DNA of 64,000 bases from Homarus americanus (taxonomy: Eukaryota; Arthropoda; Malacostraca; Decapoda; Nephropidae): the NCBI RefSeq assembly GCF_018991925.1, contig NW_024744357.1, positions 5,098,131-5,162,130 of the forward strand, read 5' to 3'. Below, piece after piece: positions 26,937 through 38,562 of the stretch; positions within the stretch are counted from its first letter, which is position 1, and every line of letters begins with the position of its first letter. Under the pieces are notes generated by a model, which saw only the letters and a list, made by a program, of their open reading frames with translations, did not search any database and was not told where the DNA came from. The position numbers and the translations under genes are program-made.

Positions 26937-27390
26937 TGGGTGGGGTTATGGAGTGAATAAAACAGAGGTGGTTCATGGTATAAACAATTATCGATGTGTC
27001 ACACAGTGAGATCATGCAGTACATCGTTCACAGTGTTATGTAAAATATTCTAAATCAATATGGAAATAAATCAAGCAAGTTGGAAATACATCCTAAGAAG
27101 AATTTGTTGATAATTGAATTTGGTCATGAAATAAAGATGATTATTATGAAAATGTGGATTGGCGGGATAATTGTGGTGGTGGTTGTTGAGACAAAGTGTG
27201 TGAAGAAAAAAAACATACCTGTCTCACACCTGCCTCACGCCTGTCATACATACACCTGTAAACACTGTCTCCACACCTGTATGAGTTGAGTTAACTGACT
27301 GATAACGAAGAAAGAAAAACTAAGAATTAAAGAAACAAATGTAGGGTTTTTCGATAAGAAAGTCGACGGAGAACAATGAAAGAATAACTA
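26526..27390. other. Non-coding sequence with two (TG)n runs
   Basis: Short TTC/CTT runs near 26600-26630, (TG)n at about 26834-26858 and 26907-26931, then AT-rich sequence. No gene recognised. Confidence 0.5.
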
Positions 27391-27610
27391 AGACAAGCTG
27401 TGGGCGTTTGGGCGTGTGTGGGCGTGTGTAAGTCGCGGCGTCTTACGGTGCCTCGACGTACTGGAGATGGTGTGTCAAGCAACGGCTGTGGATCGACCTG
27501 TTGGGCGCTGGCATTAAAACACTGGCAGTGCGCTCGGACTGGCGGCCTGAAGTGGAAGTTGGCACAGCCTCTGTGCCAGCCTGGGCATGCCATACCCATA
27601 TGGGTGAGGG
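27391..27610. other. GC-rich island with two palindromes, function unknown
   Basis: Distinctly GC-richer than its surroundings. Both strands carry modest open frames with several cysteines (minus frame from an ATG at 27599). TGGCACAG-CCT-CTGTGCCA (27560-27578) is a perfect 8-bp-arm hairpin and ACCCATATGGGT (27594-27605) a perfect 12-bp palindrome. No domain was recognised; a single exon or a regulatory island are both possible. Confidence 0.3.
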
Positions 27611-28014
27611 TGAGGTGGGAGGGTGAAAGATGGGAGGAAAGATGGGAGATGGAGATAGTGGAGATCGAGATCAGATCGGGCCTCCTCCAGGGCTCATTAA
27701 AGTCAAGGCGTTCAGTCCTTATCCTACATTGGCCTCTTTCTCGTGCCAGGCTAATTACAGGTGTTAATGATCATTGATTAGTGTCTCCCAGTACAGGAAT
27801 TAAGGCAGTCTACATTCTCTCTCTTGTTTTCAAATACATATCTGTCTCTCAAGTAAAGATAAACTTTTCTTCTTCTTCCTCGACAATAGACTTTCTTTTC
27901 GCTTTCTTTCGTCTTATAAAGAACATTGTCTCCTTTTCTTTCAATTTCTTAGGTGATTTTTATCTGCCCGCTTCTTTCACTCAATGCTTTTTGCAAGATG
28001 CCTTCCACTCACTC
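27611..28014. other. Unique sequence
   Basis: No tandem repeat, RNA gene or supported exon seen. Confidence 0.5.
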
Positions 28015-28021
28015 TCTCTCT

Positions 28022-28099
<78 letters not shown>

Positions 28100-28112
28100 C
28101 TCTCTCTCTCTC
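28015..28112. repeat. (TC)n microsatellite
   Basis: TC repeats with two CACTC interruptions. Confidence 0.95.
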
Positions 28113-28525
28113 TCCGTCAGGTGAAAATGACGTCGCCTATGGGATCGTGATGCCTTGGTACTGGTGTGTCTAGTGCTGGGTAGCATGCTCAACAAATGGT
28201 GCAGCCAGACCTAATGCATTGAGTGTGGCCTACGTCTATATGAAGGTAAGTGGTGCTAATTGGATTCTATATACAGGTAAACCAGGTGGTCTCTCATTTT
28301 TTTTCGTGCTACTCTCATTTAAGTGTATTAGTTCTACTTATAGTATTTTTCATGAGAGGTGGGGTGTGGGTAGGTGAGGTGTGGGTGGTGTAGAGGGTGT
28401 TAGGGAGGTGTGGTAGTAAGGAGGTGTAAGTGATAGTTTAGGAGAGAGGCAGTGTGCAATTTTATAAGCACGTTCTCCTGTTACAATATTAACTGACCCA
28501 ATATTATCAGGGCTGCTTTTAGCTA
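28113..28525. other. Unique sequence
   Basis: Mostly unique, becoming G-rich (GAGGTGTGGG words) from about 28350. No gene seen. Confidence 0.5.
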
Positions 28526-29170
28526 CATGAGTGGTGGGTGGGGTGGGTGGGTGGGTGTGGGGTGGGTGGGTGGGTGGGGTGGGATCGTGAGAGAGAGAGA
28601 GGCAAGAGAGGAGAGAGTGAGGATCGATGAGTGTGTTGTGGAGAACTGTCCTGATTTGTTCTCAACTCAACAATGTAACACGGAACTACACCTGCTGATT
28701 GTCTATGGAGAGTTGTTGGGTGTGGGTGTTGGTGGTTGGGTGGGTGTAGGGGGGTTCTGGGTGGGGTGTAGGGTGTAGGTGGTTGTTGGGTGGGTGTAGG
28801 GGGGGTGTAGGGGGTGTAGGGGGGGTGAGGTGGGGTGTAGGTGTGGGTGAGAGTGGGTGTGTGAGGGAGTGAGAGAGAGAGTGAGAGAGGGACGAATAAA
28901 TGTTTGAAAGGAACTTTGGTATTTAGATTCAACCCGACATGTAACTTTGGTTGCCCACACATCAGCTTGACAGGTAGGTAGGTGAGTGTAGGGGTGGATG
29001 TTGGTGGGTGTTGGTGGGGTGTGTTGGTGGGGTGTTGGTGGGGTGGTGGGGTATTGGTGGGGTATTGGTGGGTGTTGGTGGGGTGTTGGTGGGTGTAGGG
29101 GTGGGGTATTGGTGGGTATTGGTGGGTGTAGTGGGTGTTGGTGGGGTGTAGGTGGGGTGTGGTGGACATG
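28526..29170. repeat. G-rich GGGTGGGT / GGTGTTGGTGG tracts
   Basis: (GGGT)n at about 28533-28583, GGTGTAGG repeats at about 28716-28860 and GGTGGGTGTTGGTGGG repeats at about 28975-29165. The first block has the spacing of parallel G-quadruplex formers. The long His/Pro/Thr minus frames come from the repeats. Confidence 0.85.
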
Positions 29171-29185
29171 GGGACGATATTGGTA

Positions 29186-29189
29186 GGGC

Positions 29190-29222
<33 letters not shown>
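29186..29222. repeat. (CAGA)n microsatellite
   Basis: About nine tetranucleotide units. Confidence 0.95.
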
Positions 29223-29454
29223 CAGGTGGATGAATATTTGAGTGCGACGCTAATCACCACATTCACACCTGTAAGCTAAAAAAAAAGAACAATAATAATA
29301 AAAAAATCAGGAAAAAATAAAATAAAATAAAAATAATAAAAAATAACTCACAATATTTATTCATCTTTTATAATAATTTCTATACGATTTTTTTTTGTGG
29401 TTAGAAATATAAATCGTTTTTTTATTCTGGTGAAATATATTGACGTAAAGGATT
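29223..29454. other. AT-rich spacer
   Basis: A/T-rich sequence with AAAAT runs; nothing recognised. Confidence 0.5.
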
Positions 29455-30530
29455 GTAAAGGTTGTGGGGAGATGAGGATGGTTGTGGGGAGATGAGGATG
29501 GTTGTGGGGAGATAAAGATGGTTGTGGGGAGATAAAGATGGTGGGAGATAAAGGTGGTAGGAGATAAGATGGTTGTGGGGAGATAAAGATGGTTGTGGGA
29601 GATAAAGATGGTTGTGGGGAGATAAAGATGGTTGTGGGAGATAAAGATGGTTTGGGAGATAAAGATGGTTGTGGGGGTAAAGAGTGGTTGTGGGGAGATA
29701 AAGATGGTTGTGGGGGAGATAAAGATGGTTGTGGGAGATAAAGATGGTTGTGGGGAGATAAAGATGGTTGTGGGGAGATAAAGATGGTTGTGGGGAGATA
29801 AAGGGTTGTGGGGAGATAAGATGGTTGTGGAGAAGATGGTTGTGGGGAATAAAGATGGTTGTGGAGAGTAAAGATGGTTGGGGAGATAAAGATGGTTGTG
29901 GGGAGATAAAGATGGTTGGGGGAGATAAAGATGGTTGTGGGGAGATAAAGATGGTTGTGGGGAGATAAAGATGGTTGGGGAGATAAAGATGGTTGTGGGG
30001 AGATAAAGATGGTTGTGGGGAGATAAAGATATGGGGGAGATAAAGATGGTTGTGGGGAGATAAAGATTGTGGGGATAGTGGTTGTGGGGGAGATAAAGAT
30101 GGTTGTGGGGAGATAAGATGGTTGGGGAGATAAGATGGTTTGTGGGTGGAGGGGAGATAAGATGGTTGTGGGGAGATAAAGATGGTTTGAAAAGATTTGT
30201 GGGGTAGATGGTTGTGGGGAGATAAAGATGGTTGTGGAGAAAAGATGGTTGTGGGGAGATAAAGAGGGTTTGGGGGAGATAAAGATGGTTGTGGGGAGAT
30301 AAAGATGGTTGTGGGGAGATAAATGGTTGTGGGGAGATAAAGATGGTTGTGGGGAGATAAAGATGGTTGTGGGGAGATAAAGATGGTTGTGGGGAGATAA
30401 AGATGGTTGTGGGGAGATAAAGATGGTTGTGGGGAGATAAAGATGGTTGTGGGGAGATAAAGATGGTTGTGGGGAGATAAAAGGTGGTTGTGGGGAGATA
30501 AGAGGTGGGAGAAAGGGGTTGTGGGGAGAT
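29455..30530. repeat. 20-bp minisatellite (GTTGTGGGGAGATAAAGATG)n
   Basis: About fifty units over 1.07 kb. The block from about 30320 to 30480 is perfectly homogeneous, while 29520-30300 carries many 1-4 bp deletions. Three overlapping minus frames of nearly 400 codons arise because the unit lacks stops in every frame; none is a gene. Confidence 0.95.
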
Positions 30531-31362
30531 AACATTGTTTGAGCCCCACACAGATGCCTCTCCACAATCCTTTGAATGGAGAGACTCAGTTCGGCTTATC
30601 TCTCTCTCTCCTCAGCTGGTCCCCCGATATAATGACACACTAATCTGACCCCGTTACAGTTAGTTGTTCCATCAGGTGTAGTAACGAGGGCCTGACGAGA
30701 CTAATTCTCTCTCCGTCAGTGAGTGAGTGAGTCAGTCAGTCAGTCAGTCACTCTCCCACTCACCAAATTTCTTCCCTCTCAGATCCCTCTTCCTTCTCTT
30801 TAATCTTTTATTCAATACCTTCATCTCTTTCCCCTCTCCCTTCTCCCGTTTCCTCTCTTCTTTCTTCCCCCTTTCCCCTCTTCCATCTTCCCTCTTTCTT
30901 GCCCTCTCCCCCTTTCCTTAATTTCAATCCCTCTCACTTCCCTCTCCTCTTCCCTTGTCCATCCCTCTCCCCATCTCCCTTACCTCATCATCCTTCCCTT
31001 CCTCCTCCCCTTCTTCTTCCCTTCCCACCTCCTCCTCCCTCCTTACCCTTCCTCCCCCCTCCTCCCTCCTACCCACCATCCACACGCATCAGGAGATTGA
31101 AGCTGATTACAGGTGTGATCAGCTTATCAGCTTATGACGTCCCTCGACAAGCTTGATGGCTAAGCATAGCTAACAGTAGGTTGGATTATTACATGGTGCT
31201 CTTCTATAGCGCCAGGTTGATTCAATTAGGATGTGAGACTTTCTTTTTGAGTGTTTTGTTTTTACTTTCTATAACGAGGAATTTCTTTTTCTGTACGGGT
31301 GAGAGTTTTTACTTTCTCTAGAGTGAAAGTTTTATATCTTGTGTTGTTATTGTGAGAATCTG

Positions 31363-31408
<46 letters not shown>

Positions 31409-31503
31409 TATCGTGGACACCTAACAAGTTATTTTTGCTGATTCTAAGAAGGTGACCCCACTGTACAACTCTCTTCCTTTAGACCAAGCTACTACAATTT
31501 TAT
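30531..31503. other. Pyrimidine-rich and unique non-coding sequence
   Basis: A (GTGA)/(GTCA) run lies at 30718-30751, a long CT-rich tract at about 30760-31080 and (GA)n at about 31369-31404. No gene identified. Confidence 0.6.
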
Positions 31504-31622
31504 CACCACCACCACCACCACCACCAGTCAATCCCACCACCACCACCACCACCACCACAGTCACCAATCACCACCACCAATCACCACCACCAATCACCAC
31601 CACTGTCACAATCACCACCAAA
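31504..31622. repeat. (CCA)n microsatellite
   Basis: ACC triplets with AGTC and AATC interruptions. Confidence 0.9.
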
Positions 31623-32518
31623 TCACCAACATAACTTTACACCCTCGACCGTAGCTCAAAGTGGCCTGACTAGGGAGGGAGAGGGGAGGGGGATGGGGGA
31701 GGGGGGAAGAGGGGGGTAGATTGGAGTGTATAGATAAGTGGAAAATTTGTCTCTCTCTCCTCCTCCTCCTCTTACCTCCTATTCCCTTCGTCCCTTCCCT
31801 CTCTTCTTTCCCCCCTTCTTCCTTCTTCCACACCTTTCCTCCTCTTCCTTTCCTCTTCTCCCTTACCTCACCCTTCTTCCCACCCTTCATCATACCTCTC
31901 CCTCTCATCTCCCCTTATCTCCCCCTCACCCCCCCACCCCTCCACTACATCCATCCCTAGGAAAACCAATATTGGAACACTGAACATTACTGAGCCCTAA
32001 GGTGTGAGCAGATGTTGTAAGGATCTGAAAAGAACTAGTCATCGTCGTCATTAGGAGAGGTGACAGGCAGGGAGGTGCAGTAAGGGCTGGGGTGTCAGAG
32101 AGGACTCGTGGTGCATGAATGTTCCTGTGTTTCTGAGTCTGGTAATGGTTTGGATAGTCTTGTTTATCGGTGTAAAATATAGCCTCAAATTTATGCCAAG
32201 AATTGTAGCTTCATTAGTGAGAGGTAATGGAGGGCAGGTGAGCTAAGAGTGAGAGATGGAACGTAAGGTTTTTAATTTAAATATCGTAGTTGGTTGAAAT
32301 AAAGTTAAATATTCTTGTTTAATGTTTCAAAATGGTTTCTATAGTGTACTGAGACTGTACCTTAACCACACACGTATTATTCACAACAAAATATAAATTG
32401 GAGTTAACGTACATAGCGTCTGTAAATCCTATGCATTAAATTATTGAACTTTATAAATTCTTTCAAAATCTCGTACGATATGTTTACCCTCTAAGCTGGC
32501 AGCGAGAATAGACCTCCA
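31623..32518. other. Non-coding sequence
   Basis: G-rich tract at about 31670-31720, CT-rich tract at about 31750-31960, then unique AT-leaning sequence. No supported exon. Confidence 0.5.
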
Positions 32519-33361
32519 CTACGGGTGTCAAACATGCGGCCCGTTGCCCATTTGTTGCTCCAGCCTTACCTTGAGGAGCTAAAACTTAATAGTGAGTGTA
32601 TCCCTCAGCTGAATAAAATAGTCTGCTGTTTCCTAGAACAAAATACTCAATGAACATCAGCTTTTGAACGGCAACTATCAGAGAGTAATCGTTCTCACTC
32701 CCCGACCTTGAAGTCCCTGCAAGGCACACCCGAGTTTCATGCTGATATCAACACAAAAAAGTACTGCATCAAGATTTCCAAATTAATGAATGAGTTCCAA
32801 GAAAGATTTGATGACTTTAAAAGACTTGAGAAGGATTTTTTTTCATTTGTCGGGACCCATTCTCTGTTGGTGTTAATGAGGTCCCAGAACATCTTCAGTT
32901 AGAATTAATTGAGCTCCAGTGTGATGGTGTGTTGAGGAACAAGTTTTCGAGTGGTGATGGTGGCACATTTTATCAATATTTTGGACCAAATTATCCCAGG
33001 ATTAAATGTTTTGCCTCAAAGATTATGTCAATGTTCGGAAGTCCATATGTCTGTGAACAACTCTTTTCTGTGATGAACGTGAACAAATCTCGGCTTCGGT
33101 CTCAACTTACTGATGCGGACTTTAATTCAATACTGAAGGTTGCTACACCTCAGTCGTTGAGCCAAACTTTGATGCACTGGTCCATACCAAGAGGCGCCAA
33201 TTATCAGGGTTTCTCACGAGCGCAGACTAAATCCACCTTTCTTATTTTGTCGTACTACTCACTAAGAGGTGATTATGAAGTGCTCATAATTATGTTACTT
33301 AGCCCGCATACTGTGTACTCATATTAAATCTAGCCCGCCTTGGCAAATGAGTTTGACACTG
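32519..33361 (+). mobile_element. Internally deleted hAT-superfamily transposon with transposase C-terminal remnant
   Basis: The left end reads GGGTGTCAAAC and the right end, reverse-complemented, CAGTGTCAAACTC: the terminal inverted repeats. Between them the plus strand encodes FHADINTKKYCIKISKLMNE and DDFKRLEKDFFSF. After a +1 frameshift around the T run near 32840, it encodes HLQLELIELQCDGVLRNK and SMFGSPYVCEQLFSVMN followed by RLRSQLTDADFNSILKVAT. The last block is the hAT C-terminal dimerisation region, resembling transposases related to vertebrate GTF2IRD2/Charlie8. The N-terminal zinc finger and most of the catalytic core are absent, so it is inactive. Target duplications were not recognisable. 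Confidence 0.8.
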
Positions 33362-34174
33362 CTGCATGAGTCTACCTTCTCCATAAGACTCTACCATAAG
33401 TGAATAAACCTTCTTATCATCACTTATGGAGAGAAATAACGTATAAATAAAGTATAAATATATATATCGTTCGAGTATTTGAGAATCTTCACCTAAATCT
33501 CTCATTCCTTCTCTCAATGTTGATAACTCTCGACCATTGTCCTCCCGCGCCTGTCTTATCGCCCGGTCTGTATCGTACATTTTGGGGAGTATTGACGTGC
33601 CCTGGTCGCTTGTCATACCCTTGGTCGTGGTGTGTGTGTGTGTGTGTGTGTGTGTCGGATGATTTATTTATTGTACTGTTAGAAAGTATTGCTGTTTATA
33701 TGAGTTTACATGAGACGTACACACACACACACACACTTTCACATACATACCTGTACAAACATACATACATACGTACACACACACACACACACCACACAGA
33801 TCCCTTAACAGTTACAGCGGACAGGTAAAAGAGATTAATTAAGCCCAGGTATTAATATTCGTGTTGTCACCTGACCCATTTAAACGTGTAATTGAGATAG
33901 ACATTTTATTCTCTTTCTTTCTTTTCTTTTCTTTCTTTCTTTCTTTCTTTCTTTTTCTTTCTTTTCTTTTTTCTTTTACTTTCTTTCTTTTGTCTATTTG
34001 ATATTAATGTTTATGTGTTATGTTTTTTCAGCTGTTTATATTTCTCTGTCTGTCTGTTCGTCTGTTATTTGTCTTTATACATACATACATACATACATAC
34101 ATACATACATACATACATACATGGACGATAATAAAATACAGACACCAACAAATAAAAATAAAAGAGAGAACGAC

Positions 34175-34224
<50 letters not shown>

Positions 34225-34297
34225 GGGGGGACAGACAGACAGTAATCAAGGCTCTCCAGATAGGACGTGATAAACGGAGGTGTGGTTGATAGGAAGA

Positions 34298-34347
<50 letters not shown>

Positions 34348-34425
34348 GGGAATACAGGTAAAAATGCTATTGGAGAAGGCTGCAGTTACCTCCTCTTGCC
34401 GATTATCTCAATCCATTTACAGTGT
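33362..34425. repeat. Microsatellite-rich non-coding interval
   Basis: (GT)n at about 33630-33655, (AC)n at about 33718-33736 and 33776-33792, (TTTC)n at about 33911-33990, (ACAT)n at about 34078-34122, (GA)n at about 34178-34218 and 34302-34343. Remaining sequence is unique with no supported gene. Confidence 0.85.
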
Positions 34426-34741
34426 ATTGCAAAACACTTATTCCGTATTGCAACGTGTTTTCTCACCATTGCAAAATAGTTCGTCTGTATTGCAAATGAT
34501 TTATTCAGAATTGCACGTTAAGGATGCACCATTGCGGATCTTTGGTCAATATTGCAGAATACTTACTCTACATTGGGAAATATTTACTCACTAGTGATAA
34601 ATATTTCATCTTTAGTCAAGTAATTTATTCAGTATTGCATAACAATTTTTCACTATTAATTGCAACGTAATTACTGATTATTTGTAAAGGTCTTAATTAT
34701 TGCAAGTTATTAAACATTGCAAGGACTGTTACTTAATATTG
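34426..34741. repeat. Highly diverged 21-bp tandem array anchored on ATTGC
   Basis: ATTGC or a one- to two-base variant starts at 34426, 34447, 34468, 34489, 34510, 34531, 34551, 34572, 34593, 34614, 34634 and 34655, and less regularly at 34678, 34699, 34716 and 34738. The steps are 21 or 20 bp for the first dozen units. Between anchors the common theme is AAAATACTTATTC, but units differ greatly, so this is an old array hidden by mutation. Confidence 0.8.
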
Positions 34742-34753
34742 TTTTTCGTTTGT

Positions 34754-34757
<4 letters not shown>

Positions 34758-34836
<79 letters not shown>
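34758..34836. repeat. (CA)n microsatellite
   Basis: About 78 bp, uninterrupted. Confidence 0.95.
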
Positions 34837-34837
<1 letters not shown>

Positions 34838-34865
34838 CCATCAAGATGTTAAGTCTCCAACACTT

Positions 34866-34935
34866 CACGTGGCACAATGTAAACAAAGCCACGTGTTATA
34901 GTGTAAACATTGATACGTGACACATGTAAACAGAG
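34866..34935. repeat. Three degenerate 24-bp units with CACGTG and TGTAAACA
   Basis: CACGTG occurs at 34866 and 34890, with TACGTG near 34914. TGTAAACA follows each at 34878, 34902 and 34925. CACGTG is a canonical E-box and TGTAAACA a forkhead-type word. Tandem duplication is the simple explanation; a regulatory role is conjecture. Confidence 0.6.
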
Positions 34936-35050
34936 AACAGCTGATCACAGGCATCAATGTGTAAAGTGACCCCATTCAATAATCGACTTCCGTTAGCGGC
35001 CAGATTGATCTAGTGATCAATGTTGACGGCGGGAGTGTGTGTGTGTGTGT

Positions 35051-35052
<2 letters not shown>

Positions 35053-35106
<54 letters not shown>

Positions 35107-36290
35107 TAACGGTTTATTGAAGAGCATAGCAGCGAAGGCTGTAAATATACAGTTATATAATTGGGGAATGGGTCTTTGATTTACAAATAATATACAAGTA
35201 ACATAAGTGATACAAATAAGATATATAATAACTAGGTGGGGAGAAGTCACACTACAGGCATTTCAACATAGTGACAGTAAGGAGTATGTACTGACTGGGA
35301 GTGAATACTGGTTTATTACAAGTTATTGATAATTTTTACAATGGTTGGGACTGGGCTGTTCTTATAGCGATCAGTTCGTGCTCGTATGGGCTGGATGCGG
35401 TTGTGGTGTCGAACAGCAATTCTCGGGCGAGGGATCTCAGGTGGTAGTAGGAGCCGGTGTCGAGGATGGTGCAGAAGCTTCTCACCAAATTTGGCAGATG
35501 AGGTCGTGGTGATGGTCAGTGAGAGCCGAGAGGGTCAGTGTGTTGAGCGCTTCTTGATATGTGGAGTAGGAAGGGAGAGAATAATCTTGCATGCCCTCTT
35601 TTGCACTTTTTTCAGGTGTTTACGTTGTGTGGCATTTAGGAGGAAGACCAGGTAGGGAGGCATAGGTGAGCTTGGGAAGTTTGAATGTTGTGTAAACACT
35701 GAGGAGCTCGGGTGCAGGAACCTGAGGTACTTGAGTCGGCGGAGGAGGTGGAGACGGAAACTGGAGGATTTGACAACTTCACTGACGTGTGGTTTCCAAT
35801 TTAGTTTGTTGTCTATGGTGACGCCGAGGAGCTGTGGAATCTACAACCTGGGTGTGTTGGGGACCTAAAGTAATGGAAGGGGTGGGACAATGTCGGAGGA
35901 GAGGTTGATGTGCATAACCATGGCCTTGGTATGGTTGATGGTGACATGGTTGTTGGTGGCCCAGTTTTGGAGACTGTTCAATAAATCCTGAAGGGCGGTA
36001 TAGTCGGGGAGCCGAGTTGTTGACACTGATCCCAATGGTGGAGTCGTCGACATATTTCCAGCCAGCAAGGGTTTCTCTTAGGGCATCATTGATAAGCATA
36101 AGGAAGCATAGTGGTCCCATCTTGGTGCCTTGGGGGACTCCACAGGTGAGTGACTGAAAGTTGGAGACAGCCACTGGAAGCGTACAGCTTGGGTCGGTCA
36201 CTGAAGAAGTCTGTAAAGCGGTATAAGACTCTCCGGGAAACCCGAGGTCAATAGCTTTGTTGATGATTAAATTGTGGTAGAGAGAGAGAG
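35053..36290 (-). mobile_element. Degenerate LINE with YVDD reverse transcriptase and (TAA)n tail
   Basis: On the minus strand the frame from about 36280 gives LTCGVPQGTKMGPLCFLML followed by WKYVDDSTIGI, the B and C motifs of a non-LTR reverse transcriptase with a YVDD catalytic box. A frameshift leads to LQDLLNSLQNWATNNHVTIN, then further blocks and the C-terminal LLPPEIPRPRIAVRHHNRIQ and RTDRYKNSPVPTIVKIIN. The 3' UTR ends in (TAA)n at 35053-35105. At least three frameshifts are needed, and the 5' part of the element is absent. The style is CR1/L2/Jockey-like; the exact clade was not resolved. Confidence 0.8.
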
Positions 36291-36299
36291 AGAGAGGGG

Positions 36300-36349
<50 letters not shown>

Positions 36350-36787
36350 AAAAACATTAATATATGTTAAATAAACGTGTCATACCAATTTCATACACAA
36401 ACACCATTAATGACCAGATACAACGATTAATTAAACAACAGACAGACACACAGAGGCAGACGTCAATTAGTGAATATCTTAATGATGATTCTTAAGTTTA
36501 TTTACACAACTATAACAAACGAAGAGTAATTATCCGCTTGGTGATTAATGATGTTACTGGTAGTTGTGGTTAGTAGTGGTAGTTGTTGTTGTGATGGTTG
36601 TAGTGGTTGCATTGGTTAGACATACATACATACATACATACATACATACATACATTAGAGAAATAAAAAAAAGAATTAAACGAGGAGATAAGGAAGAAGG
36701 AGGAGATAAGGAAGGAGGAGACCAAGAGATAGAAGAATGAGGTGAACGTCGTCACGTGATTCATCGTGTAAGGCTGACACTCCCTGC

Positions 36788-36834
<47 letters not shown>

Positions 36835-36910
36835 GAGAGTGAGAGAGTGTCAGGAGGTGTTGAAGTCAATGTATGGTGTGTGAGAGGACTTGGTCATTAA
36901 TCAGAGGTGT

Positions 36911-36968
<58 letters not shown>

Positions 36969-37115
36969 TCCTTTACTTACAGACACACACACACCTAGTT
37001 GCAGTGGTAATATTTCGCTTTGCTTCAGGTCGTCCACCAAAATTAATCCTCGCTAATGTCCTGTGTTTTGTTAAGTGACGAAGAGAGAGGGGAGAGAGAG
37101 ATGGTGGGAAAATAG

Positions 37116-37210
<95 letters not shown>
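36291..37210. repeat. Microsatellite-rich non-coding interval
   Basis: (TG)n at about 36305-36345, (CATA)n at about 36620-36655, (GA)n at about 36796-36846, (TG)n at about 36914-36962 and (CA)n at about 37119-37207. The last two are complementary and about 150 bp apart. No gene found. Confidence 0.9.
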
Positions 37211-37411
37211 GAAAGGGAGAGATACAATGTAGAGAAAGTAAACCCTCTGCTTTCTTTCACCTCGACCTCAGGGAGAAAGGACCACTAAATTAATTTGTTA
37301 ATCTTGCTACACTTTCCCTCTCCATTATCATAATTAATCCTTATGCCCTCTCCCTCCCCTCTCGTCCATCTCCCTCTCCTCCCCTCCCTCCTTCCCCGTC
37401 CATCTCTACCA
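37211..37411. other. CT-rich spacer
   Basis: Pyrimidine-rich sequence without a recognised feature. Confidence 0.5.
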
Positions 37412-37485
37412 TACTCTCTCTCTCTCTCTCTCTTTTCTCTCTCTCTCTCTCTCTCTCTCTCCTATTTGTGAGTTGGTTTTATTAG

Positions 37486-37534
<49 letters not shown>

Positions 37535-37538
37535 CTGC

Positions 37539-37586
<48 letters not shown>
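37412..37586. repeat. (TC)n and (GTCT)n microsatellites
   Basis: (TC)n at about 37412-37460 and (GTCT)n at about 37488-37585 with one interruption near 37530. Confidence 0.95.
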
Positions 37587-37901
37587 CTATTCGACAGTAC
37601 TCTCTTCACGCTTCCCACCACCACCATATTCCTACTTTTAATCTCCTGACAACTTTCTAAACTTTCCCTCACTGTTTCATGAGGTGAAAGTATGCAGAGT
37701 TTAATTGATGGTTTTAAAGAAGTTTTGTGTGTGTTTACCTCAAGTGAAAGTATTTAAGAAAGTTAATCTTGTTCATATTTTAAGTGAAAGTTCTATAATT
37801 AATTTGGAAAGGTTATGAGGTACACATAATTATAGGTGAAAGTTGCCTCATTATTGGAAAGTCAGTTGGTAGAGTGAAAGTAACTAATGTTTTCTTTGAA
37901 G

Positions 37902-37956
<55 letters not shown>

Positions 37957-38022
37957 TAGGAAGACGTCTCTCTCTCTCTCATAAAATTCCATAAACGACT
38001 TTATTTTCACTTAAAAAATTTC

Positions 38023-38066
<44 letters not shown>

Positions 38067-38174
38067 GTAAAACTGAAGAGATCATAAAAATTACTCATTG
38101 AAGCTGAAATTTAGTGACGAACTTTAATATATTTCAGTATTTAATGTATAAGACGCGGACTATGGCGAAGGTCA
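37587..38174. other. Non-coding sequence with recurrent AGTGAAAGT and (TG)n/(CA)n runs
   Basis: AGTGAAAGT/GGTGAAAGT recurs near 37684, 37744, 37781, 37831 and 37873 at irregular 38-60 bp spacing, possibly a decayed repeat. (TG)n at about 37903-37952 and (CA)n at about 38032-38062. Confidence 0.6.
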
Positions 38175-38562
38175 GGTCAATATTGGGGTCATGACCTACC
38201 TGTGGGGGTCAGGTCACTATTGGGGTCATGATCTACCTGTGGGGGTCAGGTCAATATTGGGGTCATGACCTGTGGAGTCAGGTCACTATGGGGTCATGAC
38301 CTACCTGTGGGGGAGTCAGGTCACTATTGGGGTCATGACCTACCTGTGGGAGTCAGGTCACTATTGGGGTCATGACCTACCTGTGGGGGGTCAGGTCAAT
38401 ATGGTCATGACCTACCTGTGGGAGTCAGGTCAATATAGGGTCTGACCTACCTGTGGGAGTCAGGTCAATATAGGGGTCATGACCTACCTGTGGGAGTCAG
38501 GTCAATATAGGGGTCATGACCTACCTGTGAGAGTCAGGTCAATATAGGGGGTCATGATTGGA
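38175..38562. repeat. About 37-bp minisatellite (GGTCATGACCTACCTGTGGG-containing)
   Basis: About ten units built from GGTCATGACCTACCTGTGGG plus GGTCAGGTCAATATTG. GGTCATGACC is a perfect 10-bp palindrome, broken in the unit near 38437. Confidence 0.9.

Noticed and set aside
27400..27777. Cysteine-containing 125-codon plus frame
   Set aside because: It has no recognisable domain, no splice support and a competing frame on the other strand; kept only as a GC-rich island.
29357..30567. Three overlapping frames of about 400 codons
   Set aside because: The 20-bp unit lacks stops in all three minus frames, so all stay open; the peptides are the same repeat.
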